NCBI GenBank assembly: GCA_046155505.1 | Contig: JBJXFK010000121.1 | Coordinates: forward strand, 1-14,581 | Direction of reading: 5' to 3' | From: JBJXFK01 sp046155505 | GTDB lineage: Bacteria > Planctomycetota > Phycisphaerae > UBA1845 > Fen-1342 | Length of the DNA stretch: 14,581 nucleotides | In this document: piece by piece, positions 1 to 6,107 of the stretch | Numbering within the stretch: the stretch's first letter is position 1 | Layout: every line of letters starts with the position of its first letter | Notes under the pieces: generated by a model | The model's input: the letters and a program-made list of their open reading frames with translations, nothing else | Told to the model about the DNA's origin: nothing | The model's database searches: none | Program-made: the position numbers and the translations under genes

Positions 1-102
1 GAGAAGGGCCGTAACGCGCGAAAGTCGCGGATCGATTGGCGATTCACGACGACCGATGCACGGATTAAGCTGAAACAGCTCTATCCGTCTGTTCAGGAAT
101 GA
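1..102 (+). CDS. IS630-family transposase, C-terminal end only (5' end lies outside the window)
   Basis: The frame is open from base 1 to a TGA at 100-102 and gives 33 residues. They contain the string IDWRFTTTDARIKLKQLYP, which matches how I know IS630/Tc1-mariner-like bacterial transposases to end (a W-FTT-DARIKLK-LYP pattern). This part lies after the DDE catalytic core, so no catalytic residue is visible. The gene must start upstream of the window. The stop codon is followed within five bases by a tandem heptamer array and then by the 3' end of the convergent cyclodeaminase-like gene, so the element's right terminal repeat would have to lie in or next to the array. I could not identify that terminus. 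Whether the upstream part is intact cannot be told. Confidence 0.75.
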   Translation, partial: EKGRNARKSRIDWRFTTTDARIKLKQLYPSVQE

Positions 103-106
103 CGGA

Positions 107-134
107 GCACTAGGCACTAGGCACTAGGCACTAG
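107..134. repeat. Four perfect tandem copies of the heptamer GCACTAG
   Basis: Four identical 7-bp units lie head to tail at 107-113, 114-120, 121-127 and 128-134. The last unit supplies the stop codon of the minus-strand gene next to it (CTA at 131-133 reads TAG on the minus strand). The same heptamer in other phases (TAGGCAC, AGTGCCT) recurs between purA and uppS. No matching inverted arm is present here, so it does not make a hairpin on its own. It resembles in style the 7-bp tandem repeats (STRR) known from cyanobacteria, but the sequence family is different. Confidence 0.9.
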
Positions 135-1351
135 CCATTCGCTATCTTCTCGATTTCCTGAATCAACTCACGGAAAAACGGTTCCACGTCCGTTACCAGC
201 CCGATCGTCTGAAACGACCCGCGGTCGGCGAGTTTGGTGAGTACCCCCGGGGTGATGTCGACGCAAACCGCCGGAACCCACGCGGGCAAAATGTTGCCCG
301 TCGCGATCGAGTGCAGGGCCGTCGCGACCATCAGCACAAAGCCGACGCCCTTGATCGCGTCGCGCATCTTGTCCTGTGCCACGAGCATGTCGGTGATCGT
401 GTCGGGCAGGGGACCATCGTCGCGCACCGAGCCGGCGAGTACGTATTCGACGTTGTGTTTCACGCACGTGTGCATAATGCCGCCGGTCAAGATGCCCTGC
501 TCGACCGCTGTGCGAATGCTGCCGACGCGACGCATGGTGTTGATCGCACGCAGGTGATGCTCATGCCCCGCGTCGGCGAGCACGGCCTTGTCGATATACA
601 CGCCGAGGCTGGTACCGTACAGGTTGTGCTCGATGTCATGCACGGCCAGCGCATTGCCCGCGAACAGGACATGCACATAACCGGTCTCGATCAGCCTGAC
701 GACGTGCTCGGCCGCTCCGGTATGCACGATGGCGGGGCCGGCGACGAGCAGGAATTTCTCGCCCTTTTGCTTGACTTGGTGCATGAGCGACGCGCAGTTG
801 CGGATGATCGTGCTCTTGGGCTTTTCGCTCGAGATGTCGCTGGCCATGAACTCGAACAGGCCGCGGCTGCGACGCTGCTCGACCGGCGTCACGCGAATGC
901 CGCGGCTGCCGCAGACCAGTTTGTCGCCCTTCTTCACGCGCACCATCGGCACGCAGCGAAAGCCGTCGCCATCCTGCATGACGCCGCAATCCATTTCCTG
1001 GTCGCGCACTTCGACCCACTGTCCGAGCCAGCGGACGTGCGTGCGCATGTTGGTGCTAGAGTAGAAATCTTCGGGAAACGCGCCGTTCATGTCGGCATCG
1101 ACGAGTTCGGCGTCGCCGCTGTTGTGCCAGATCGCGCCGTGCCGCGTGAGCAGCGACATTAGCTCCTTGAGCTTTTGGTCATCCTCGGCCCGCACCTCGA
1201 TCCGCGCGAGGCTGCGTTCCTGCCGGCTCTGGCCGATGTGTACTTCGAGCAGTTGAAATTCGCCGCCGAACGTGATGATGTCGTCCATCACGTTGGCGAG
1301 CAGCTTCGAATCGATGATGTGGCCTTCGAGCGTGAATGTTTCAGCGACCAT
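131..1351 (-). CDS. LOR/SDH-domain protein, probable NAD-dependent ornithine cyclodeaminase (TIGR00300-like)
   Basis: This 406-residue protein matches the LOR/SDH family. Its N-terminus (about 5-100: LEGHIIDS, then IITFGGEFQLLEVHIG) is the conserved LOR/saccharopine-dehydrogenase-like domain. The C-terminal two thirds carry likely dinucleotide-binding segments AGPAIVHTGA (204-213), AGNALAVHDIE (231-241) and LAGSVRDDGPLPDT (305-318). Characterised relatives are a Methanococcus ornithine cyclodeaminase and the C-terminal part of cyanobacterial AgrE/ArgZ, which convert ornithine to proline and ammonia. No guanidino-hydrolase domain is fused here, so the substrate should be ornithine rather than arginine; that is inference. 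The ATG at 1349-1351 fits the family start (MVAETFTLEGHIIDS); only a distant AAGGA precedes it. The frame is open further upstream to about 1528, but that extension is low-complexity and overlaps the hydrolase gene. The hydrolase lies 149 bp upstream on the same strand. The stop codon sits in a heptamer repeat. Confidence 0.85.
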   Translation of the reverse strand: MVAETFTLEGHIIDSKLLANVMDDIITFGGEFQLLEVHIGQSRQERSLARIEVRAEDDQKLKELMSLLTRHGAIWHNSGDAELVDADMNGAFPEDFYSSTNMRTHVRWLGQWVEVRDQEMDCGVMQDGDGFRCVPMVRVKKGDKLVCGSRGIRVTPVEQRRSRGLFEFMASDISSEKPKSTIIRNCASLMHQVKQKGEKFLLVAGPAIVHTGAAEHVVRLIETGYVHVLFAGNALAVHDIEHNLYGTSLGVYIDKAVLADAGHEHHLRAINTMRRVGSIRTAVEQGILTGGIMHTCVKHNVEYVLAGSVRDDGPLPDTITDMLVAQDKMRDAIKGVGFVLMVATALHSIATGNILPAWVPAVCVDITPGVLTKLADRGSFQTIGLVTDVEPFFRELIQEIEKIANG

Positions 1352-1442
1352 GCGACAGTCCGTTTCCTTTGGCGTAGCGAACGCGCGTGCCGAGCGGTCG
1401 GCCCGCGAAGATCTTGTCCGGAAGTCTACTCGATGATCGCGT

Positions 1443-1460
1443 GCAGCTTTGTGGAGCTGC
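1443..1460. other. Small hairpin in the gap between the hydrolase and cyclodeaminase-like genes
   Basis: GCAGCT (1443-1448) and AGCTGC (1455-1460) form a perfect 6-bp stem with a 6-nt loop, 40 bases past the hydrolase stop codon. No T-run follows in the minus direction, so it is not a standard intrinsic terminator. It could still end or stabilise the hydrolase transcript. The rest of the 149-bp gap shows nothing I can name. Confidence 0.25.
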
Positions 1461-1500
1461 CGCCCTCGGCTGCTTTCTTTGGCCTCGGCGGCGCTTCGTT

Positions 1501-2667
1501 TCACCCACCCGCGCGCCGCTCGAGCCACTCGATCAATCGCGGATACACCACCCGCATCGCCACCGGCGAATACTCAAACTCGCCGTGCGCGATCGGGTCG
1601 AACAGCATGAATTCCTTGTCGCGTGATGCGGCTCGATCAACCAGTAATTCGCGAATCACCTGCGCGTTGGCGATCCGATCGCGGCCGCCGGCGACCGCCA
1701 GCAGCGGCAATGCGATGTGGTGATAGTGCTCGGCGTAGTGATGATCGACGGCCCCGATCGCGCTCACAAACGACCGCTGCCGCACGCTCTTGCTGAGTTG
1801 TTGCAACACGCCGGATTTCATACGCTCCAGCGCATGCACCAGGCCGTGCATGATCGTCTCGGCGTGAAAGCCGTCGGCCCCTTTGATCCGCTCCGAAAAC
1901 ATCCGCGCCGCGCTTTCCAATCGCGCATGTGAGAGACCGAGCCGTTGCAAGAGCCCGACCGGCTCGCCGGCAAAGCGCCCGCCCGGACGAATCCAGTCGA
2001 GCCGCACGTCGCCGGTCGCCTCGATCAGCGTGTGCAGCCAGCCGATGCGCGACATCAGCTCGAATGGAAAGTTGAGATCGCTGTCGGTGCGTTTCCATTC
2101 TCGGAGCAGGTCGTTCCATTTCAGGTTGCCGGCCTCGTCATACAGCGATTGCGGCCAGCGCAGTGCGGCGGGCATCTCGACGAGCATCGCACCGCGCAGC
2201 AGTCGTTGCCGTTCGACTGCAACGGACGAGACGGCTTCGATGTGGCCGACCGTTTCGCCGCCGATCCAGGTCGCGCCCTGCAACCACGCCGCGAGCGACA
2301 TCGCACCCATGCTCTGCCCGATCGCAATCGTTGGTTTGCCGCGGGCCGAAACGTGCCGAATTGCGGCATCGACATCATGCAGCACGAAATGATCGACGCA
2401 CCAGTCTCGCTGGCCGGCGGGTGGCTCGCTCAGCATGTGCGGCCCGCCGCAACCGCGCAGGTTGACCAGCCAAATGTCGAAGCCGCGATCGTGAAGCTGG
2501 GCCGCAAGGCTGCGGAAACGTCCGCCGTCGGCGAGATCGAGGTCGGGAATGTCCCAGATGTCGGCGTTGACGGCGAGGCCGTGAAAAAATACGAGCGACG
2601 GGCCGTCAGCCGGCTTGCGTTTGCAGCAGAGGGTCGCGCCGTCGGCGGTGCGGATGCGTTCGAGCAT
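1501..2667 (-). CDS. Alpha/beta hydrolase, lipase- or esterase-like
   Basis: This 388-residue alpha/beta hydrolase has the expected order of elements: oxyanion-hole motif FFHG (27-30), nucleophile elbow GQSMG with Ser119 (117-121), acid GGRD with Asp330 (327-330), and His361 in IAHGEFEYSP. The long stretch between elbow and acid (about 125-315) would form a large cap. The general look (early NADIWD, the cap, and a late GEFEYSP) recalls acid lipase/cholesterol esterase-like hydrolases, but the substrate cannot be assigned. There is no signal peptide, so it should be cytoplasmic. I chose ATG at 2665-2667 (MLERIRTADGATL). A GTG at 2686-2688 is the alternative; neither has a good ribosome-binding site. 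The open frame runs up to 2835, but that extension reads through a hairpin repeat and is unlikely to be translated. The cyclodeaminase-like gene follows 149 bp downstream, with no obvious functional link. Confidence 0.82.
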   Translation of the reverse strand: MLERIRTADGATLCCKRKPADGPSLVFFHGLAVNADIWDIPDLDLADGGRFRSLAAQLHDRGFDIWLVNLRGCGGPHMLSEPPAGQRDWCVDHFVLHDVDAAIRHVSARGKPTIAIGQSMGAMSLAAWLQGATWIGGETVGHIEAVSSVAVERQRLLRGAMLVEMPAALRWPQSLYDEAGNLKWNDLLREWKRTDSDLNFPFELMSRIGWLHTLIEATGDVRLDWIRPGGRFAGEPVGLLQRLGLSHARLESAARMFSERIKGADGFHAETIMHGLVHALERMKSGVLQQLSKSVRQRSFVSAIGAVDHHYAEHYHHIALPLLAVAGGRDRIANAQVIRELLVDRAASRDKEFMLFDPIAHGEFEYSPVAMRVVYPRLIEWLERRAGG

Positions 2668-2722
2668 GTCTTCAAATTCTATTGTCACGCCTACTGCGCG
2701 CCGAATGGGCGAGCGGCCCGCA

Positions 2723-2738
2723 GGCCGGCGTGCGCGCG
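2723..2738. repeat. 16-mer GGCCGGCGTGCGCGCG, copy 1 (copy 2 at 5902-5917)
   Basis: An identical 16-base word occurs at 2723-2738 and 5902-5917 in the same orientation, just outside the two copies of the 88-bp repeat (before the first, after the second). The flanking bases differ. In GC-rich DNA a word this rich in CG could recur by chance, but its position beside both repeat copies suggests a shared repeat family. Confidence 0.4.
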
Positions 2739-2825
2739 TGACAGCTTCGGCGGGCGAGTGACAGTCGTTCGTGCGGAGTGCGTTTGCAGCGTTGACTTCG
2801 CACCAACGGTGCAGCCCAGCTAAAG

Positions 2826-2844
2826 CCCAAGGCAACGCCTTGGG
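2826..2844. repeat. Short hairpin repeat: CCCAAGGC, loop AAC, GCCTTGGG
   Basis: An 8-bp perfect stem (2826-2833 with 2837-2844) closes on a 3-nt loop. From memory, very similar AAGGCAACGCCTT elements are scattered between genes in planctomycete genomes; the stem itself is seen directly. It lies in a cluster of hairpins upstream of the hydrolase gene and is not followed by a T-run in either direction. Confidence 0.6.
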
Positions 2845-2864
2845 TTGAGGCCTAGCGACCGGCG

Positions 2865-2917
2865 AAGCCCTGAAAGGGCGCTCGAAACGCAGTGTTTGGT
2901 GCGCCCTTTCAGGGCTT
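2865..2917. repeat. Perfect 17-bp inverted repeat with internal CCCTGAAAGGG hairpins
   Basis: The arm at 2865-2881 (AAGCCCTGAAAGGGCGC) pairs perfectly with 2901-2917 around a 19-nt loop. Each arm also contains its own small hairpin (CCCT, GAA, AGGG), so the DNA can fold as one long stem or as two short ones. Extra AAAC/GTTT pairing is possible inside the loop. This is the layout of REP/BIME-like intergenic elements, often mobilised by RAYT-type transposases. No such transposase lies in this window. Confidence 0.75.
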
Positions 2918-2943
2918 GATTCCTGCGCAACTCATTTTCCCGC

Positions 2944-3031
2944 GGCGTTGCCCGCGGGCTGAAGCTATCTCGCCCCGTTGGGGCAATGAAGTAGCCGAAT
3001 GTTCGCTTCCCTGCGCGACCGTGCGGTGCGG
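2944..3031 (+). repeat. 88-bp direct repeat, copy A (copy B at 5777-5864)
   Basis: Copy A aligns without gaps to 5777-5864; by hand about 74 of 88 positions agree, with the first ~23 identical. The shared start is GGCGTTGCCCGCGGGCTGAA, followed by the hairpin GCCCC-GTT-GGGGC (2972-2984 here). A second stem, CCCGCGG (2939-2945) with CCGCGGG (2952-2958), spans its left edge. The identity decays gradually toward the right end, as expected for old copies of a dispersed element rather than a recent duplication. Confidence 0.8.
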
Positions 3032-3063
3032 CCGCGACTAAGCTGATTTATGTTTCGCTCACT

Positions 3064-3243
3064 GAGCCTGGCTGCACCGGAGATGTTGACCTAAACTGGC
3101 GCGTTGATCTGGCGCGAACGTTGCGCAACTTCGGCACGCCAAGCGGCGCGACGCGCGAGATGGGCGATCTCGACGGCGACGCCGACGTCGATCTGATCGA
3201 CCTGGCCAATTTGCTGACCAACTTCGGGAACGTGTGCCCCTGA
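3064..3243 (+). pseudogene. Tail of a dockerin-like (type I repeat) secreted protein, 5' part missing
   Basis: The frame 3064-3243 reads CTGDVDLNWRVDLARTLRNFG and then GDLDGDADVDLIDLANLLTNFG before a TGA at 3241-3243. These are two calcium-loop repeats of the type I dockerin pattern (D-x-D-x-D-x-VD-x-x-DL) followed by a short Cys-containing end (NVCP). From family knowledge, such pairs sit at the C-terminus of large secreted planctomycete proteins. Upstream, the frame meets a TAG at 2992-2994 inside the 88-bp repeat and has no ATG start, so only the end of the gene remains. The repeat appears to have replaced or cut off the body of the gene. A small independent protein is unlikely for lack of a start codon and signal peptide. 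Confidence 0.7.
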
Positions 3244-3331
3244 TCGAAACTCGCAACGCCGAACTCTGCTGCGCGTGAACCCGCGCTCGTGTGCAATACG
3301 GCTGCGCGGGTTCTTCGACGCCCTGCTCCAC

Positions 3332-3345
3332 TGTCGCTACGATCC
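3332..3345 (+). promoter_or_regulatory. Possible -10 region (TACGAT) for the NAD(P)-binding/DUF2867 gene
   Basis: TGTCGCTACGATCC closely matches TGTCGCTATGATGC at 6024-6037 upstream of purA (12 of 14 bases). The core TACGAT (3338-3343) resembles a sigma-70 -10 box. A poor -35 (TTCGAC, 3314-3319) lies 18 bp upstream. Transcription would begin near 3350, almost on the proposed TTG start at 3352, which would make the mRNA nearly leaderless. Confidence 0.35.
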
Positions 3346-3351
3346 ACACAC

Positions 3352-4875
3352 TTGCACACGATCGCAACAACCACAGTATTCGTCACCGGAGCCACCGGCT
3401 ACATCGGCGGACGATTGGCGCCGCGCCTCGTCGAGCGCGGCTATCGCGTGCGCTGTCTGGCTCGCAGCGCTGCCAAGTTACGCGCCCGTCCATGGGCCGC
3501 GTTGCAGCAAGATCATGTCGAAATTGTCGAAGGCGATGCAAGCGATCAGGCCTTGCTCGAAATGGCCATGCGCGGCTGCCGCGCCGCGTACTACCTCGTG
3601 CACTCGATGGATGCCGCCGGGCCACAGTATCGGCAACGCGACCGTCTGCTCGCCGAGCGATTCGGCCGCGCCGCCGCCGCCGCGGGCGTCGAGCGCATCA
3701 TCTACCTCGGCGGGCTGGGCGAGACCGGCAGCGGCCTCAGTGAACACTTGTCCTCGCGCCGCGAGGTCGAGATCGCACTGTCTGGCGGCGGGACCAGCGT
3801 GCCGCGGCAAAACACCGTCCCGGTCACCGTGCTGCGCGCCGCAATGATCATCGGTTCCGGCTCGGCTTCATTCGAGATCCTGCGCTATCTCGTCGAGCGG
3901 CTGCCGATCATGATCACGCCGCGTTGGGTCAGCACGCCTTCTCAGCCGATCGCGGTGCGCGACGTGCTGCACTATCTGATTGCGGCGCTCGAGACGCCGG
4001 CCACGATCGGCCGCACGCTGGACATCGGCGGACCCGAAGTGCGATCCTATGCCGAGATCATGAGCGACATGGCCGCCGCCCTGCACCTACGGCGGCGACT
4101 GGTCATCCCCGTGCCGGTGCTGACGCCAAGGCTCAGTTCGCTCTGGATTCACCTCGTAACGCCGCTGCACGCGAGCATCGCCCGCCCGCTCGCCGAAGGA
4201 CTGCGAAACCGCGTGGTTTGCCGCGACGACGAGGCCCAGCGGCTGATGCCCCATCCGCCCGGAACCGCCCCGCTCACGATTCGCCAAGCGATGGATGCCG
4301 CGCTGGTTCGTATGCACGAAGGTGCGGTGCAAACAGCCTGGTCCGATGCTGGCGTGATGCCCGGCGACCCGTCGTGGGCCGGCGGCACAGTGTTCGTTGA
4401 CAGACGCGAGACGATCTCGCCCGCGCCGCCCGCTGCGGTCTGGTCGGCAGTTTGCTCGCTCGGCGGCCAGCGCGGGTATTACGCGTCGGACTGGCTATGG
4501 CGGCTGCGCGGGATCATGGACCGACTGGTTGGCGGGCCGGGCCTGCGTCGCGGTCGCCGCAGTGCGGACGAGCTGCGCTTGGGTGATGCGCTCGACTTCT
4601 GGCGCGTCTCAGCGATCAAACCGCTGCGACGACTGGTTCTCACCGCCGAGATGAAGCTGCCCGGCGTGGCGACGCTGAGCTTCGAGATCGAGCCGCAGCA
4701 GAACGACAGCGCCGGCACGCGGCTGATCATGACCGCGCGATTCCGTCCGCGCGGCCTGCTCGGTATCGCCTATTGGTATTCCGTGTTGCCGCTGCACGGA
4801 ATCGTCTTCAGCGGCATGATGAAGGGAATGATGCGCGCCGCGGAGCAAGAGGTCGCGCGCTCGGCAACAGCGTAG
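3352..4875 (+). CDS. SDR-type NAD(P)-binding protein with C-terminal DUF2867 domain (YbjT-like)
   Basis: The N-terminal part is an atypical/extended short-chain dehydrogenase-like Rossmann domain: TGATGYIGG (12-20) is the glycine-rich dinucleotide motif, followed by EGDASD (60-65), YYLVHSM (80-86) and RAAMIIGSGSASFEILRYL (162-180). The last ~140 residues (about 345-490; FVDRRE, GYYASDWLWRLRGIMDRLVGGPG, LGIAYWY) match the DUF2867 region found in the E. coli YbjT family. The length of 507 residues is near the family's. The reaction is not established for the family; the usual active-site YxxxK is not obvious, so it may bind NAD(P) without being a classical dehydrogenase. I chose TTG at 3352 because homology starts at once (TTTVFVTGATG); the alternative is GTG at 3289. 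It stands alone, between a dockerin remnant and a truncated dehydrogenase, and is the only intact gene between the two direct repeats. Confidence 0.82.
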   Translation: MHTIATTTVFVTGATGYIGGRLAPRLVERGYRVRCLARSAAKLRARPWAALQQDHVEIVEGDASDQALLEMAMRGCRAAYYLVHSMDAAGPQYRQRDRLLAERFGRAAAAAGVERIIYLGGLGETGSGLSEHLSSRREVEIALSGGGTSVPRQNTVPVTVLRAAMIIGSGSASFEILRYLVERLPIMITPRWVSTPSQPIAVRDVLHYLIAALETPATIGRTLDIGGPEVRSYAEIMSDMAAALHLRRRLVIPVPVLTPRLSSLWIHLVTPLHASIARPLAEGLRNRVVCRDDEAQRLMPHPPGTAPLTIRQAMDAALVRMHEGAVQTAWSDAGVMPGDPSWAGGTVFVDRRETISPAPPAAVWSAVCSLGGQRGYYASDWLWRLRGIMDRLVGGPGLRRGRRSADELRLGDALDFWRVSAIKPLRRLVLTAEMKLPGVATLSFEIEPQQNDSAGTRLIMTARFRPRGLLGIAYWYSVLPLHGIVFSGMMKGMMRAAEQEVARSATA

Positions 4876-4942
4876 CACAGCGAGAAATCGGTACGCGTCG
4901 CAAGATACCCCGCGAAACGCGCAAGCCACGCGATGCAAATAG

Positions 4943-5128
4943 CTACGCCGAATTGCTCACCGAAGCCAGATGACGAATATCGACACGGTTGGCGTGCTTC
5001 ACATGTCCCTGCTCGAAGTCGGTCGCGTTGGTGATCGTCGTCTCGGCGATCGCGGTGCAGGCCTCGCGTGTGAAAAACCCCTGATGAGCAGTGATCAGCA
5101 CGTTCGGAAAGGTCTGTAGCCGCGCGAG
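4943..5128 (-). pseudogene. ldhA: 3' fragment of a D-lactate dehydrogenase (2-hydroxyacid dehydrogenase)
   Basis: On the minus strand the reading ARLQTFPNVLITAHQGFFTREA, then IAETTITNATDFEQGHVKHANRV, ends at TAG (4943-4945). This is the C-terminal end of the LdhA-like D-2-hydroxyacid dehydrogenases; E. coli LdhA has NVLFTGHQAFLT-EAL at this place. The His of AHQ corresponds to the catalytic acid/base. About 60 of roughly 330 residues remain. The homology stops at about 5125, where sequence of an IS4-type transposase begins on the other strand. No earlier part of ldhA appears anywhere else in the window, so the 5' part was deleted, not merely separated by the insertion. The residues TAHQGFF are well conserved, so decay is probably not very old. 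The fragment cannot be functional. Confidence 0.78.
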
Positions 5129-5767
5129 TCGCGCACGGCGCAGGTGGAGGTGCGGGCCGCGTCGGTGATGCTGCGTCCGCCATGGCGTGCGGATCGCAAG
5201 CTGTCGGCGGTGCGTGTGAATGTGGTGCTGGCGCGCGAGGCCGCGCCGCCGGCGGGCGACGAGCCGGTGGAGTAGCTGCTGCTGACAAGCCTGCCGGTGG
5301 GGACGGGCGACGAAGCGCGGCGGGTGACTCAACTGTATTGCGCGCGATGGATGATCGAGCTGTTTTTTCGAGTGTTGAAGTCGGGTTGTCGCATCGAGCA
5401 GCGGCGTTTCGAGCGGCTCGATCGTTTGCTTTCATGTGTGGCGGTGTATTTGATCGTAGCGTGGCGGTCGTTGTATATGTGTCGTTTGGGGCGCAGCGCG
5501 GCGGAACTGCCGTGCGACGCGCTGTTCGACCCGGCGGAATGGCAGGCGGCGTGGCGTATGGTGCGCGGTGTTCGGCCGCCGGCGACGCCGCCGCCGCTGG
5601 GCGTGATGGTGCGTTTGGTGGCGCAGTTGGGCGGCTATGTGAATCGCAAGAACGCCGCGCCGCCCGGCCCGCAAACGGTGTGGCTGGGTCTGCAGCGCGT
5701 GCAAGATTTCGCGCGTGCTTGGTGCGTGTTTCAATCCGAACACGAAATGAGGGCAATAGATGTGTAG
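5120..5767 (+). pseudogene. IS4-family transposase remnant, N-terminus lost and an internal amber stop
   Basis: The frame from 5120 gives AQVEVRAASVMLRPP and VNVVLAREAAPPAGDEPVE, then a TAG at 5273-5275, then LLLTSLPVGTGDEARRVTQLYCARWMIELFFRVLKSG and continues to TAG at 5765-5767. YCARWMIELFFRVLK fits the IS4/Tn5 signature Y-x2-R-x3-E-x6-K, whose Glu is the last DDE catalytic residue. Relatives read PVEWLLLTS here, so the TAG most simply replaces a TGG (Trp) codon. About 215 codons remain, roughly the C-terminal half; the first two catalytic Asp residues are missing. The 5' boundary coincides with the truncated ldhA fragment. The tail (MVRLVAQLGGYVNRK, LGLQRVQDFARAW) is typical of the family. 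No terminal inverted repeats were found. A GTG at 5297 could start a 156-residue product, but that would have no complete active site. Confidence 0.85.
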
Positions 5768-5776
5768 AACAACGAG

Positions 5777-5864
5777 GGCGTTGCCCGCGGGCTGAAGCTA
5801 TGTAGCCCCGTTGGGGCAAAGAACTCGCCGCATGTTAGCCACCGTACGCGACCGCGCGCTGTGG
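5777..5864 (+). repeat. 88-bp direct repeat, copy B (copy A at 2944-3031)
   Basis: It is the same unit in the same orientation as copy A, with no insertions or deletions between them. The hairpin GCCCC-GTT-GGGGC is conserved at 5805-5817. The copy begins 9 bases after the transposase stop codon. A spurious open frame starting at 5811 reads through it (MGQRTRRMLATVRDRAL); I treat that as repeat sequence. Confidence 0.8.
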
Positions 5865-6107
5865 ACCGTCATGTCTCGCCCGCCGGAAACGTCACACACC
5901 CGGCCGGCGTGCGCGCGCGAGGACGAGTGCGCACGTCAGACATCCACTCTTGCACCGATCCGACCGACGGCGGCACGGGATTCCCGCCGGAATTGGTCGG
6001 AGGCCGATCCCCGAGCGCGAAGTTGTCGCTATGATGCGAGGCGGTCGCTGAACTACAGAGTCGTCGCCGGCGCTCGTCCGCGACATCGCTAAAAATCCGG
6101 GAATTCC
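5865..6107. other. Upstream region of purA, no gene seen
   Basis: Together with copy B this makes a gene-free gap of 340 bases between the transposase remnant and purA. It contains the second copy of the 16-mer (5902-5917) and a possible -10 motif (6024-6037). I see no coding signal, no obvious riboswitch fold and no PurR-like palindrome. Just before the purA ATG there is GGGA (6099-6102) with 5 bases of spacing, a weak ribosome-binding site. Confidence 0.5.
6024..6037 (+). promoter_or_regulatory. Possible -10 region (TATGAT) for purA
   Basis: TGTCGCTATGATGC contains TATGAT at 6030-6035, one mismatch from TATAAT, and shares 12 of 14 bases with the site at 3332-3345 upstream of the NAD(P)-binding gene. 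No good -35 lies 16-18 bp upstream. The start would be near 6042, giving a leader of about 65 nt. Confidence 0.35.

Larger units (their letters stand above)
2689..3351. other. Gene-poor stretch of hairpin repeats and a dockerin remnant
   Basis: No intact gene lies between the hydrolase start and the NAD(P)-binding gene. The stretch holds a CCCAAGGC hairpin, a 17-bp inverted repeat, one copy of the 88-bp direct repeat, the tail of a dockerin-like protein, and a possible promoter for the downstream gene. Each is listed separately. Nothing further was recognised in 2740-2820 or 3244-3330. Confidence 0.7.

Noticed and set aside
1945..2823. A 292-codon plus-strand frame opposite the alpha/beta hydrolase
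   Set aside because: The hydrolase has a complete catalytic triad on the minus strand; the plus frame has no recognisable motif.
2668..2835. N-terminal extension of the alpha/beta hydrolase
   Set aside because: It translates a hairpin repeat and low-complexity Arg/Ala sequence; family homology begins near the ATG at 2667.
4770..5819. A 349-codon minus-strand frame across the end of the NAD(P)-binding gene and the IS remnant
   Set aside because: It is rich in Arg, Ala and Pro with no domain, and it overlaps real coding remnants on both strands.
5811..6092. A 93-codon plus frame starting in the 88-bp repeat
   Set aside because: It is translated repeat DNA with no ribosome-binding site or known domain.
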